A stretch of 9,700 bases of DNA from an uncultured Spirochaetia bacterium. Lineage in GTDB: Bacteria > Spirochaetota > UBA4802 > JAGODF01. The notes beneath the pieces are model-generated. The model had not been told where the DNA came from. It made no database searches and saw nothing but the letters and a program-made list of their open reading frames with translations. Location of the stretch: NCBI GenBank assembly GCA_937967705.1, contig CALCJG010000320.1, positions 1 to 9,700 of the forward strand, written 5' to 3'. Positions 1-6,342 of the stretch are shown here, piece by piece (the stretch's first letter is position 1; each line of letters begins with the position of its first letter). A program made the position numbers and the translations under genes.

Positions 1-153
1 CAGCTGTCCTCGGGCGGTTTGCACGATTCCCTTGCGCTTGCCGGTACCGAAAAACATCCATCCGTCGCTGTCCGTGTAACGGGGCGAGCAGGAGGACAGG
101 TAGAGTATTCCCAGCAGAAGAACGGGGATGAGATGTCTGTACTTTCTCAGCAT
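1..153 (-). CDS. Lipoprotein, N-terminal fragment (possible NlpC/P60 family)
   Basis: Reading leftward from an ATG at 153-151, 51 codons stay open to the window edge, so only the N-terminus is present. The start MLRKYRHLIPVLLLGILYL is a positively charged n-region followed by a hydrophobic core. It leads into a lipobox, Leu19-Ser-Ser-Cys22, the signature of signal peptidase II processing and lipid attachment at Cys22. AAGGGA lies 7 bases upstream of the ATG as a good ribosome binding site. The last visible residues (IVQTARGQL, 43-51) resemble the helix that opens many NlpC/P60 cell-wall peptidase domains, where a 'GTPYxxGG...DCSG' stretch would follow. That part lies outside the window, so the family is inference. 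The gene is divergent from pyrE. The lipoprotein call is firm; the enzyme class is tentative. Confidence 0.8.
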   Translation of the reverse strand, partial: MLRKYRHLIPVLLLGILYLSSCSPRYTDSDGWMFFGTGKRKGIVQTARGQL

Positions 154-213
154 GGATTGATCCCTTTCGTCTGTTGCTATTATCGGTCATCGGTCGGCAG
201 GAATTTAATCTCC

Positions 214-274
214 CGGGATGAGGCTCTGACCCCCTTTGCCGGAGAGAGGAGAAGGGGGTCAGAGCCCCGTCCCG
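214..274. repeat. Long palindromic element, copy 1
   Basis: Two arms, 214-236 and 252-274, are reverse complements. Folded as RNA they give 22 pairs (one of them G-U) and a single A-C mismatch, around a 15-base loop (237-251). The core of the left arm is GAGGCTCTGACCCCCTT and of the right arm AAGGGGGTCAGAGCC. No T-run follows on either strand, so it is not a normal intrinsic terminator. The same outer arm sequence (AGGCTCTG / CAGAGCC) recurs at 328-380. Tandem palindromes with conserved ends in a divergent intergenic gap look like a REP/BIME-type dispersed repeat, which are often mobilised in trans by IS200-like RAYT transposases. That identification is inference; the palindrome itself is plain in the sequence. 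Confidence 0.75.
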
Positions 275-285
275 AAATCAATAAA

Positions 286-319
286 GTTCTCGACAGAACA
301 GGCTCTTTTGGCCTAAAAC
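286..319 (+). promoter_or_regulatory. Possible promoter with overlapping palindrome upstream of pyrE
   Basis: TCGACA (290-295, five of six matches to the -35 consensus) and TAAAAC (314-319, four of six matches to the -10 consensus) are 18 bases apart. The -35 lies inside a perfect dyad, GTTCT-CGAC-AGAAC (286-299), as an operator might. The -10 is weak and both signals are short, so this is only a candidate for the promoter of the pyrE-mqn operon. Confidence 0.25.
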
Positions 320-327
320 GCTCCCAG

Positions 328-380
328 AGGCTCTGTGCCCACTTTAAAAGGGGTAGTTTGGGGAGGAGGGATCAGAGCCT
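328..380. repeat. Palindromic element, decayed copy 2
   Basis: AGGCTCTG at 328-335 pairs perfectly with CAGAGCCT at 373-380. After two mismatches, CCC (338-340) pairs with GGG (368-370) and pairing continues weakly inward. The outer arms match those of the palindrome at 214-274, and the spacing is similar, so this looks like a degenerate second copy. It ends 24 bases before the pyrE start codon and would therefore lie in the pyrE 5' leader. A role in folding the leader mRNA is possible but not shown. Confidence 0.5.
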
Positions 381-404
381 AATCATTCAAACAGGAAAAA
401 ACCC

Positions 405-1079
405 ATGAAAGACTATAAAAGAGACTTCATCCGCTTCCTCCTGGAGAGCGGGGCACTCCGCTTCGGCGAGTTTACCCTGAAGTCGGGGCGCCTCTCACCG
501 TACTTTCTCAACACCGGCAAGCTGCACACGGGGCAGGCCATTCATCGGCTGGGAAGTTTCTATGCCAGCGCCATTACCGACAATGTCCAGGGAGGCTACT
601 CCGCGGTCTTCGGTCCCGCTTACAAGGGGATTCCCCTGGCCATCGCCGCCGTAAGCGCTCTCTATCATGAGCACGGCATCAATGTCGATTACGCCTTCAA
701 CCGCAAGGAAGCCAAGGATCACGGCGACAAGGGTCTCATCGTGGGTAAGGAGCTCTCGGCCTCCGACCGGCTTGTGCTGGTGGATGATGTCATCACTGCG
801 GGCACGGCGGTAAAGGAATCCCTGGATCTGCTGAAGGGCCAGGGGAACCCCATCCTCGCGGCGGTAGTGGTCTCCGTGGACCGCATGGAAAAGGGTTCGG
901 GGGACCAGTCCGCCATCCAGGAAATTTCAGGTGAAACGGGCATCCCCTTCTATCCCATCGTGACCATTCTGGACATCATCGCCTATCTCAAGGATCCGGC
1001 GCTGGGGGGTGTGCAGGGAATTGGCCCCGATATGATTTCCCGGATGGAGGAGTATCGCCGGGTGTACGGTGTCGAGTGA
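405..1079 (+). CDS. pyrE: Orotate phosphoribosyltransferase
   Basis: PyrE joins orotate to PRPP, giving orotidine 5'-monophosphate in de novo pyrimidine synthesis, in the cytoplasm. The 224-residue protein has the usual PyrE length. It carries the PRPP-binding signature VLVDDVITAGTA (residues 124-135, Asp127-Asp128) and the mobile catalytic loop KEAKDHG (101-107) with Lys104 and His106. The N-terminal FTLKSGRLSPYF stretch (23-34) is also typical. The ATG at 405 is preceded by AGGA with 8 bases of spacing, which supports this start. It is the first gene of a same-strand run. The next gene, mqnL, starts 68 bases after the stop, so cotranscription is likely. A pyrimidine gene ahead of menaquinone genes has no obvious pathway logic. 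Identification is secure. Confidence 0.96.
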   Translation: MKDYKRDFIRFLLESGALRFGEFTLKSGRLSPYFLNTGKLHTGQAIHRLGSFYASAITDNVQGGYSAVFGPAYKGIPLAIAAVSALYHEHGINVDYAFNRKEAKDHGDKGLIVGKELSASDRLVLVDDVITAGTAVKESLDLLKGQGNPILAAVVVSVDRMEKGSGDQSAIQEISGETGIPFYPIVTILDIIAYLKDPALGGVQGIGPDMISRMEEYRRVYGVE

Positions 1080-1132
1080 GACCGTGAAAAAAGTGCTTGA
1101 TCCCTCATATCCTCTCGTCAACAATCCTTTCA

Positions 1133-1140
1133 GGGGGCGG
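1133..1140 (+). promoter_or_regulatory. Ribosome binding site that sets the mqnL start
   Basis: GGGGGCGG ends 7 bases before the ATG at 1148. The frame is also open upstream to a TTG at 1097, but the intervening 17 residues contain this purine-rich site and do not look like UbiD-family sequence. The ATG at 1148 is therefore the better start. Confidence 0.6.
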
Positions 1141-1147
1141 TGATAAC

Positions 1148-2590
1148 ATGGCATTTCAGAACATGAGGGATTTTATCCGGAAGCTGGAGAGCGAAGGGGA
1201 ACTGAAGCGTATTGCCGCCGAGGTGGACGCCTCTCTCGAGATCACGGAAATCGCCGACCGGGTCAGCAAAGCCGGCGGGCCCGCCCTACTCTTCGAAAAG
1301 GTCCGGGGCTCCGCCCATCCCCTCCTCATCAACGCCTTCGGCAGCTATCGGCGGATGGAACTGGCCCTGGGCTGCTCCTCCTTCGACGAGATCGGTAACA
1401 GGATACAGGCCCTCATGAAGATGCAGCCGCCTCAGGGGATCACTGACAAGATCCGAATGCTCTTCACATTAAAGGAAATCGCCGATCTCCTTCCCAGAAA
1501 AGTCAAAAGCGGCCCCTGTCAGGAACTGGTCTATGAGGGGGCCGACATGCTCGACTGCCTGCCCATCCTGACATGCTGGCCCGGGGACGGGGGCCCCTTC
1601 ATTACTCTGCCCATCGTGATTACCCGGGACCCCGAGACGGGTATCTCCAACGCGGGGATGTACCGCATGCAGAAATTCGACGGCCGTTCCACCGGGATGC
1701 ACTGGCAGTACAACAAGGACGGGGCGCGGCATTACGAAAAATATAAAAAACTGGGAAAACGCATGGATGTGGCCGTGGCTCTGGGGGGCATCCCCTCGGT
1801 AACCTATGCCGCGACGGCCCCCTTGCCTCCGGATGTGGACGAGTTCCTCTTTGCGGGATTCCTGGAGTCCCGGGCGGTGGAACTGGTTAAGGCCCGCCAT
1901 TCCGACCTCTACGTGCCCGCCGAATCGGACTTCATTCTGGAGGGCTATGTGGACCCGGGGGATGAGACCGTAGAGGGGCCCTTCGGCGACCACACGGGTT
2001 TCTACTCCCCCGCCGACACCTATCCGGTTTTTCGCCTCACCTGCATCACCTGCCGCAGGGACGCGGTCTATCCGGCCACCATCGTGGGCAAACCTCCCAT
2101 GGAGGACTGCTACATGGCCAAGGCCACGGAACGTATCTTCCTCCCCTTCATCCGGATGATCCTTCCGGAAATTTTAGACATGGAACTTCCCATGGAGGGT
2201 GTGTTTCACAACTGCGCCCTCATCGCCATCGATAAAAAGTATTCCGGCCAGGGGAAAAAAGTCATCAGCGCCCTGTGGGGTCTGGGACAGATGGCCTCCA
2301 CCAAGTTCATCGCCGTCTTCGACGGCGACATTAATCTTCGGGACGGCAGCACGGTCCTGTGGAAACTCCTCAATAACGTGGACCCGCGCCGCGACCTGAT
2401 CTTCTCCGAGGGGCCCCTGGACGCCTTGGACCACTCCGCCTCCTTCGCCAATTACGGCGGAAAGATGGGGATAGACGCCACGAGGAAAACCCGGGAGGAG
2501 GGCATGGGCCGCGAGTGGCCCGAGGAGATCCGCATGTCCCTGGACATCCAAACCCTCGTTGACAAGAGATGGAAAGAATATGGATTTTAA
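1148..2590 (+). CDS. mqnL: UbiD-family decarboxylase of the futalosine menaquinone pathway (MqnL)
   Basis: This 480-residue protein is a UbiD-type decarboxylase, which uses prenylated FMN to remove CO2 from an aromatic acid. In the futalosine route MqnL is thought to decarboxylate the prenylated 1,4-dihydroxy-6-naphthoate. UbiD landmarks are present: NAGMYRMQ (168-175) in the cofactor and metal region, GGIPSVTYAATAPLP (213-227), and EGPFGDHTG (276-284), which holds acidic residues of the active-site region. The length is near the family norm, and no frameshift is seen. Its cofactor maker, the UbiX homologue, is two genes downstream and a UbiA prenyltransferase lies between them. This context favours menaquinone over ubiquinone or phenolic-acid decarboxylation. 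The stop overlaps the next start by 11 bases. The family is certain; the substrate is inferred from neighbours. Confidence 0.9.
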   Translation: MAFQNMRDFIRKLESEGELKRIAAEVDASLEITEIADRVSKAGGPALLFEKVRGSAHPLLINAFGSYRRMELALGCSSFDEIGNRIQALMKMQPPQGITDKIRMLFTLKEIADLLPRKVKSGPCQELVYEGADMLDCLPILTCWPGDGGPFITLPIVITRDPETGISNAGMYRMQKFDGRSTGMHWQYNKDGARHYEKYKKLGKRMDVAVALGGIPSVTYAATAPLPPDVDEFLFAGFLESRAVELVKARHSDLYVPAESDFILEGYVDPGDETVEGPFGDHTGFYSPADTYPVFRLTCITCRRDAVYPATIVGKPPMEDCYMAKATERIFLPFIRMILPEILDMELPMEGVFHNCALIAIDKKYSGQGKKVISALWGLGQMASTKFIAVFDGDINLRDGSTVLWKLLNNVDPRRDLIFSEGPLDALDHSASFANYGGKMGIDATRKTREEGMGREWPEEIRMSLDIQTLVDKRWKEYGF

Positions 2591-3443
2591 AAAATTTGCC
2601 AAGTTGATCATGATCGAGCAGACCCTTTTCGCTCTTCCCTTCGCCTACCTGGGGGTTCTCTTTGCCGGGGGCGGGCGGTTGGTAGAATGGATATGGGTCA
2701 CCCTGGCACTGATTGCGGCGCGGACGGCGGGGATGTCCTTCAACCGCGTGCTGGATGCCGAAATCGATGCGCGCAATCCCCGCACACAGACCCGGGCCCT
2801 TCCAGCGGGGGAGCTTACCCGCCGGGAGGTATGGCTTCTGGCGGCGGTATCCTGCATCGTTCTTATCGGCGCATCCTTTATGCTCAACACCCTCTGTTTC
2901 TATCTTTCCTTTGCCGCCGTGGGTCTCCTCTTCACCTATTCCTTCTTCAAGAGGTTCACCTCCGCTTCCCACGTATACCTCGGATTTGTGGAAGCCGCGG
3001 CGCCCATCGGCGGGTATCTGGCGGTAACGGGGAGCTTCCACGCCACCGGCAAGCTGGACATCATTCCCTTCGTTCTCGGCGTTGCCATCATGCTCTGGAT
3101 CTCCGGCCTCGATATCGTTTATGCCGTTCAGGACATGGAGTTCGATCAGGGGGAGGGACTCTTTTCCCTGCCCGCCCGGTACGGCCGTGAAAAGGCCCTC
3201 GTCATATCCCTGGTCTTCTATCTTCTAAGCCTGGGGGCCGTCGTCTGGGCGGGCTATCTGACGAACAGGGGGCTGCCCTACTGGGTGGCGGTCATCTGCG
3301 TGGCGCTGATCTTTTATCAGCAGCAGCGCCTGGCGCGCCGGGAGGAGACCGAGTCGGCCGTGAAGGAGTTCTTCCAGATCAATGCATTCGTTTCCGTTGT
3401 GCTTTTCGCGGGTACTTTCATCGACGTTTTCTTAAAGCAGTGA
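2580..3443 (+). CDS. mqnP: UbiA-family prenyltransferase of menaquinone synthesis (MqnP)
   Basis: A 287-residue integral membrane prenyltransferase that attaches a polyprenyl chain to an aromatic acceptor, here probably 1,4-dihydroxy-6-naphthoate. Both aspartate-rich motifs that bind the Mg-diphosphate of the prenyl donor are intact: NRVLDAEID (Asn55, Asp59, Asp63) and DIVYAVQDMEFD (Asp178, Asp185, Asp189). Several hydrophobic helices alternate with short loops, as expected for about nine membrane passes. The ATG at 2580 lies inside the end of mqnL (11-base overlap) with GGA six bases upstream. A TTG at 2559 is in frame but adds only seven residues with no better site. mqnM follows after 3 bases. 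UbiA-family acceptor specificity cannot be read from sequence, so the menaquinone role rests on the gene cluster. Confidence 0.9.
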   Translation: MDFKKFAKLIMIEQTLFALPFAYLGVLFAGGGRLVEWIWVTLALIAARTAGMSFNRVLDAEIDARNPRTQTRALPAGELTRREVWLLAAVSCIVLIGASFMLNTLCFYLSFAAVGLLFTYSFFKRFTSASHVYLGFVEAAAPIGGYLAVTGSFHATGKLDIIPFVLGVAIMLWISGLDIVYAVQDMEFDQGEGLFSLPARYGREKALVISLVFYLLSLGAVVWAGYLTNRGLPYWVAVICVALIFYQQQRLARREETESAVKEFFQINAFVSVVLFAGTFIDVFLKQ

Positions 3444-3446
3444 GCC

Positions 3447-4055
3447 ATGGATGTCGTCTGTTTAACCGGGGCCAGCGGGTCCATTTTGGGTGTTCGGCTC
3501 ATCGAGGAGCTCCTCAACTCAGGGCGTGAGGTGGCCTGCGTGGCTTCATCGGCGGCCTTCCGTGTGATGGGGCACGAGCTATTTTCCGGCGTGTCGAATC
3601 CCGGCAGCGTGGGGGATGTGCTGAAGCGGCGCTGCTTTTCCTTCGATAAAGATAAGCTGAAGGAATACGGGCAGGACGATCTCTTCGCGCCCATCGCCAG
3701 CGGCTCTTCCCGCTTCGAATCCGTGACGGTGATACCCTGTTCCATGAAGACCCTCTCCGCCGTCGCCTCGGGATATGCCGACTCCCTCATCACCCGGGCG
3801 GCGGACGTGGCCCTCAAGGAGGGGCGGCCCTGCGTCCTGGTGCCCCGGGAAACGCCGCTCAGCCTCATTCATATCGAAAACATGGAGAGGGCCGCCAGGG
3901 CCGGCGCGAGGATCGTCATTCCCGCCCCGGGTTTCTACACCTTCCCCCGGACCATTGAGGACGTGATCGATTTCATCGTGGGAAAGGTGCTCTCCCTTCT
4001 GGGGGTTTCGCACAACCTGTACAGGAAATGGGATGAAAACGGAAGCGATTCGTAA
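3447..4055 (+). CDS. mqnM: UbiX-family flavin prenyltransferase (MqnM)
   Basis: UbiX enzymes transfer a dimethylallyl group to FMN, making the prenylated FMN used by UbiD decarboxylases. They carry out no decarboxylation themselves. The 202-residue protein starts with the flavin-binding LTGASGS (6-12). It also has the family core VIPCSMKTLSAVASGYADSL (95-114), then VPRETPLSLIHIENM (132-146) and PAPGFY (159-164), all characteristic of UbiX/Pad1. It starts 3 bases after mqnP, and its last 23 bases overlap mqnE in another frame, suggesting translational coupling. The UbiD partner mqnL is in the same operon, which gives a complete decarboxylase/cofactor pair. Naming it mqnM rather than ubiX relies on that context. 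Confidence in the family is high. Confidence 0.92.
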   Translation: MDVVCLTGASGSILGVRLIEELLNSGREVACVASSAAFRVMGHELFSGVSNPGSVGDVLKRRCFSFDKDKLKEYGQDDLFAPIASGSSRFESVTVIPCSMKTLSAVASGYADSLITRAADVALKEGRPCVLVPRETPLSLIHIENMERAARAGARIVIPAPGFYTFPRTIEDVIDFIVGKVLSLLGVSHNLYRKWDENGSDS

Positions 4056-5151
4056 TCCCGGCCTCAGGGCCATTGCGGAAAAGGTGCTCTCCGGGGAACC
4101 TGTCGGCAACGGGGACGCGGAGCTCATGCTCCGGACCGGGGATATTCTGGAGCTCGGACTCATCGCCGACCATATCCGTAAAGCTCTTCATGGAGACCGG
4201 GTCTATTACGGCGTCAATACGAATCTCAACTACACCAACATCTGCGAACTGCGCTGTCCCCTCTGCGCCTTCTCTCGGGACGAGGGGGAGGAGGGGGCCT
4301 ATCTCTTCAGCCTGGACGAGGTAGAGGAGCGGGTCCGCCGGGCCGTGGAGCGGGGGATCGATGAGGTGCACATCGTGGGGGGGCTTAACCCCGCTCTGAA
4401 GATCGAGTATTTCGAGGAGATGCTCCGGCGGATCAAGGGCGTCAAGGGGGATATCCTGATCGTGGCCTTCACCGCCGTGGAATACGATTACTTCGCCCGC
4501 CTCAACGGCATCAGCCTCGAGGAGGTCTTTCGAAGGCTCATCGCTGCGGGGCTGGGGGCCGTTCCGGGGGGCGGAGCGGAAATCTTTTCACCCGAGGTGC
4601 GGGAGGTCATCTCCCCGAAGAAGATATCCGGGCGGCGATGGCTGGAGGTCATGGAAACCGCCCATTCCCTCGGGCTGAAGACCAACGCCACGCTCCTGTA
4701 CAATCACCGGGAGGAGCCCACTCATGTCATCGATCATATGCAGCGGCTTCGCGATCTGCAGGATCGAACCGGAGGCTTCAAGACCTTCGTTCCCCTGGCC
4801 TTTCACGAGGAGAACACCGGCATCCGGTCCCGCCGGGGCGAGAGCACGGGATACGACGATATACGGCTTTACGCCACAGCGCGTATCTTTCTCCGCAACA
4901 TCCCCCACATTAAAGCCCTCTGGATGTATCTGGGTGAGAAGATGGCCCAGGTGCTCCTGAATTTCGGGGTGGACGATATCGGCGCCACCTATCACAACGA
5001 GCGGGTCGTGCATGCCGCCGGGGCCAGGACTCCTGATTTCGGGTCCGAGGAGCATCTGAGGAGACTCATCCGGGGCGCGGGTCGGACACCGATCCGGGTG
5101 ACCGCTGATTATGTAGAACGAAAATCGCCGCTGGACCGGGAGGGTTCCTGA
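4033..5151 (+). CDS. mqnE: Aminofutalosine synthase, radical SAM enzyme (MqnE)
   Basis: MqnE adds the adenosyl radical from SAM to 3-[(1-carboxyvinyl)oxy]benzoate, the MqnA product, and releases CO2 to give 6-amino-6-deoxyfutalosine. The 372-residue protein holds a 4Fe-4S radical SAM motif of the form CxxxCxxC (Cys71, Cys75, Cys78) inside NYTNICELRCPLCAF. Further on come GAVPGGGAEIFSPEVR, a SAM-site and family hallmark, then KTNATLLYNHREE and DRTGGFKTFVPLAFH. These match MqnE better than the related cyclase MqnC. AGGA at 4023-4026 sits 6 bases before the ATG. The start lies within the last 23 bases of mqnM, and mqnA begins one base after the stop. The enzymes for the next three steps (MqnB, MqnC, MqnD) are not in this window and must be encoded elsewhere or replaced. 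Confidence 0.94.
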   Translation: MKTEAIRNPGLRAIAEKVLSGEPVGNGDAELMLRTGDILELGLIADHIRKALHGDRVYYGVNTNLNYTNICELRCPLCAFSRDEGEEGAYLFSLDEVEERVRRAVERGIDEVHIVGGLNPALKIEYFEEMLRRIKGVKGDILIVAFTAVEYDYFARLNGISLEEVFRRLIAAGLGAVPGGGAEIFSPEVREVISPKKISGRRWLEVMETAHSLGLKTNATLLYNHREEPTHVIDHMQRLRDLQDRTGGFKTFVPLAFHEENTGIRSRRGESTGYDDIRLYATARIFLRNIPHIKALWMYLGEKMAQVLLNFGVDDIGATYHNERVVHAAGARTPDFGSEEHLRRLIRGAGRTPIRVTADYVERKSPLDREGS

Positions 5152-5152
5152 A

Positions 5153-5965
5153 ATGAAAATCGGTTATATCAATTATCTCAACTGCTACCCCTTTTTCTAT
5201 CATCTCTTCGAGAAGGAGCCCCTTCCGGGGATCGAGGTGCATCCCGCCTATCCGAGCGAGCTCAACGCCCTGATGAACAGGGGGGAGCTGGAAATGAGCC
5301 CCATCTCCGCGGCCGCCTATGCGGATATGCAGGACCGTACGCTCATATTGCCCGATTTCTGCCTCAGCTCCATAGGCTATGTCAAGTCGGTGATTCTCAT
5401 AAGCCGGCTTCCCATCGAAGACCTGGACGGCAGGAGTGTGGGGCTCTCCTCCGCATCGCAGACGTCCGTGGTACTCCTGAAACTTCTGCTGAAAAATCAT
5501 TATGGCATCACCCCCCGGTACGTGCCGGTCTCGCCCGCACCGGGACTCCGGGAGATCGACGCCGCCCTCGTCATAGGCAACGAGGCCATGATTCCCCAGC
5601 GGGAGCCGGTGCCCTATGTCTACGATCTGGGAGATCTCTGGCTGAGGAAGACGGGATTCCCGGTGGTTTTTGCGGTTTTCGCCCTGCAGGAGAGCCGGGC
5701 TTCGGAATTTGCACCTCAGCTTCGGTCCGTTATCAGTTCTTTCAAACGTTCCCTGCGCTATCTCGAAGAGGACCGGGAGACCCTCATCCGGAAGGCCGAG
5801 GAGAAGTATCCTTACATCCTCTTCGACCTGGACGAATACTACCGGCTTCTGAAATTCGAATTTTCCGATGATCTGAAGAGAGCCCTGGAATACTATTTTC
5901 AGCAGGCGGGGGAGGCAGGTCTGCTCGCCCCGGTGGGGGAAATACGTTATTTTACAGGGCTTTAG
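5153..5965 (+). CDS. mqnA: Chorismate dehydratase (MqnA)
   Basis: MqnA removes water from chorismate to give 3-[(1-carboxyvinyl)oxy]benzoate, the first committed step of futalosine-dependent menaquinone synthesis. The 270-residue protein has the periplasmic-binding-protein-like fold typical of MqnA/MqnD but no signal peptide, so it is cytoplasmic. Its N-terminus KIGYINYLNCYPFF (2-15) is highly characteristic, as are MSPISAAAYA (48-57) and the SSASQTS loop (99-105) that opens the second lobe. A GGGAGGG-rich ribosome binding site lies inside the end of mqnE. It is the last gene of the tight run: an 80-base gap with a new promoter candidate follows. No strong T-rich terminator is seen after it, so some read-through into the next unit is possible. 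Confidence 0.94.
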   Translation: MKIGYINYLNCYPFFYHLFEKEPLPGIEVHPAYPSELNALMNRGELEMSPISAAAYADMQDRTLILPDFCLSSIGYVKSVILISRLPIEDLDGRSVGLSSASQTSVVLLKLLLKNHYGITPRYVPVSPAPGLREIDAALVIGNEAMIPQREPVPYVYDLGDLWLRKTGFPVVFAVFALQESRASEFAPQLRSVISSFKRSLRYLEEDRETLIRKAEEKYPYILFDLDEYYRLLKFEFSDDLKRALEYYFQQAGEAGLLAPVGEIRYFTGL

Positions 5966-5977
5966 ACGGTATTAAAC

Positions 5978-6006
5978 TTGACACAAAAGGATGAGTCCTT
6001 TACTCT
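5978..6006 (+). promoter_or_regulatory. Candidate promoter with palindromic spacer before the STAS gene
   Basis: A perfect -35 hexamer, TTGACA (5978-5983), is followed after 17 bases by TACTCT (6001-6006), a weak -10. The spacer holds a perfect dyad, AAAGGA-TGAG-TCCTTT (5986-6001), placed where a repressor or a DNA-distorting activator would bind. The same dyad could form a small 6-bp hairpin that weakly terminates mqnA transcripts. An alternative -10, TACTAT at 6026-6031, lacks a good -35. This is a candidate only. Confidence 0.35.
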
Positions 6007-6045
6007 TTAATTCCTATCTAAAAAATACTATATAGAGCGGGTGTT

Positions 6046-6342
6046 ATGAATTTCGAATTGAAGGAAGACGAAAAGCTGATACGGCTTGAAATCAACGGCC
6101 CCATTGAGATGCAGTCCATCAAGACGTTCCGTGAAAAGATTTTCAACCTGGGTGAGACCACCAACAAGGATATCGAGGTAGATCTTCGCAAGGTGGATTA
6201 TATGGATTCCTCGGGGATCGGTCTCCTGATTACCCTCTACAAGAGCCAGAAGCAGAAGGGTAAGGCTTTTACTATCGTCAATGTTTCCCCCCGTGTCATT
6301 GACCTCTTACGGTTGAGTTCTCTGTCCGATGTTATCGACTGA
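6046..6342 (+). CDS. STAS-domain anti-sigma-factor antagonist
   Basis: A 98-residue single STAS domain of the SpoIIAA/RsbV type. Such proteins bind an anti-sigma kinase and free a sigma factor or another output, and are switched off by phosphorylation of a serine. That serine motif is present as MDSSGIG (53-59). By alignment to SpoIIAA the second serine, Ser56, is the likely phosphosite, with Asp54 beside it. The domain is full length and has no extra modules. A GAGCGGG stretch about 5 bases before the ATG is a modest ribosome binding site. No kinase of the RsbW/SpoIIAB type and no PP2C phosphatase is encoded in this window, so its partner must be elsewhere. Its 3' end overlaps the next gene by 14 bases, which points to cotranslation and a shared function. 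The family is clear; the target is unknown. Confidence 0.9.
   Translation: MNFELKEDEKLIRLEINGPIEMQSIKTFREKIFNLGETTNKDIEVDLRKVDYMDSSGIGLLITLYKSQKQKGKAFTIVNVSPRVIDLLRLSSLSDVID

Noticed and set aside
214..274. The long palindrome as an intrinsic terminator
   Set aside because: No T-run follows on either strand and it lies between divergent genes, so there is no transcript that needs ending there.
19..408. Plus-strand open frame of 129 codons ahead of pyrE
   Set aside because: It runs antisense to the lipoprotein signal peptide, crosses both palindromic repeats, has no convincing ribosome binding site and no recognisable domain, and overlaps the pyrE start.
2370..3041. Minus-strand open frame of 223 codons across the mqnL-mqnP junction
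   Set aside because: It is a shadow of two well-conserved genes; its product is rich in Arg, Gly and Pro with no domain.
4033..5151. MqnC (dehypoxanthine futalosine cyclase) as an alternative name for the radical SAM gene
   Set aside because: The GAVPGGGAEIF, NATLLYNHREE and GGFKTFVPLAFH blocks fit aminofutalosine synthase (MqnE) better, and mqnA, which makes its substrate, is adjacent.
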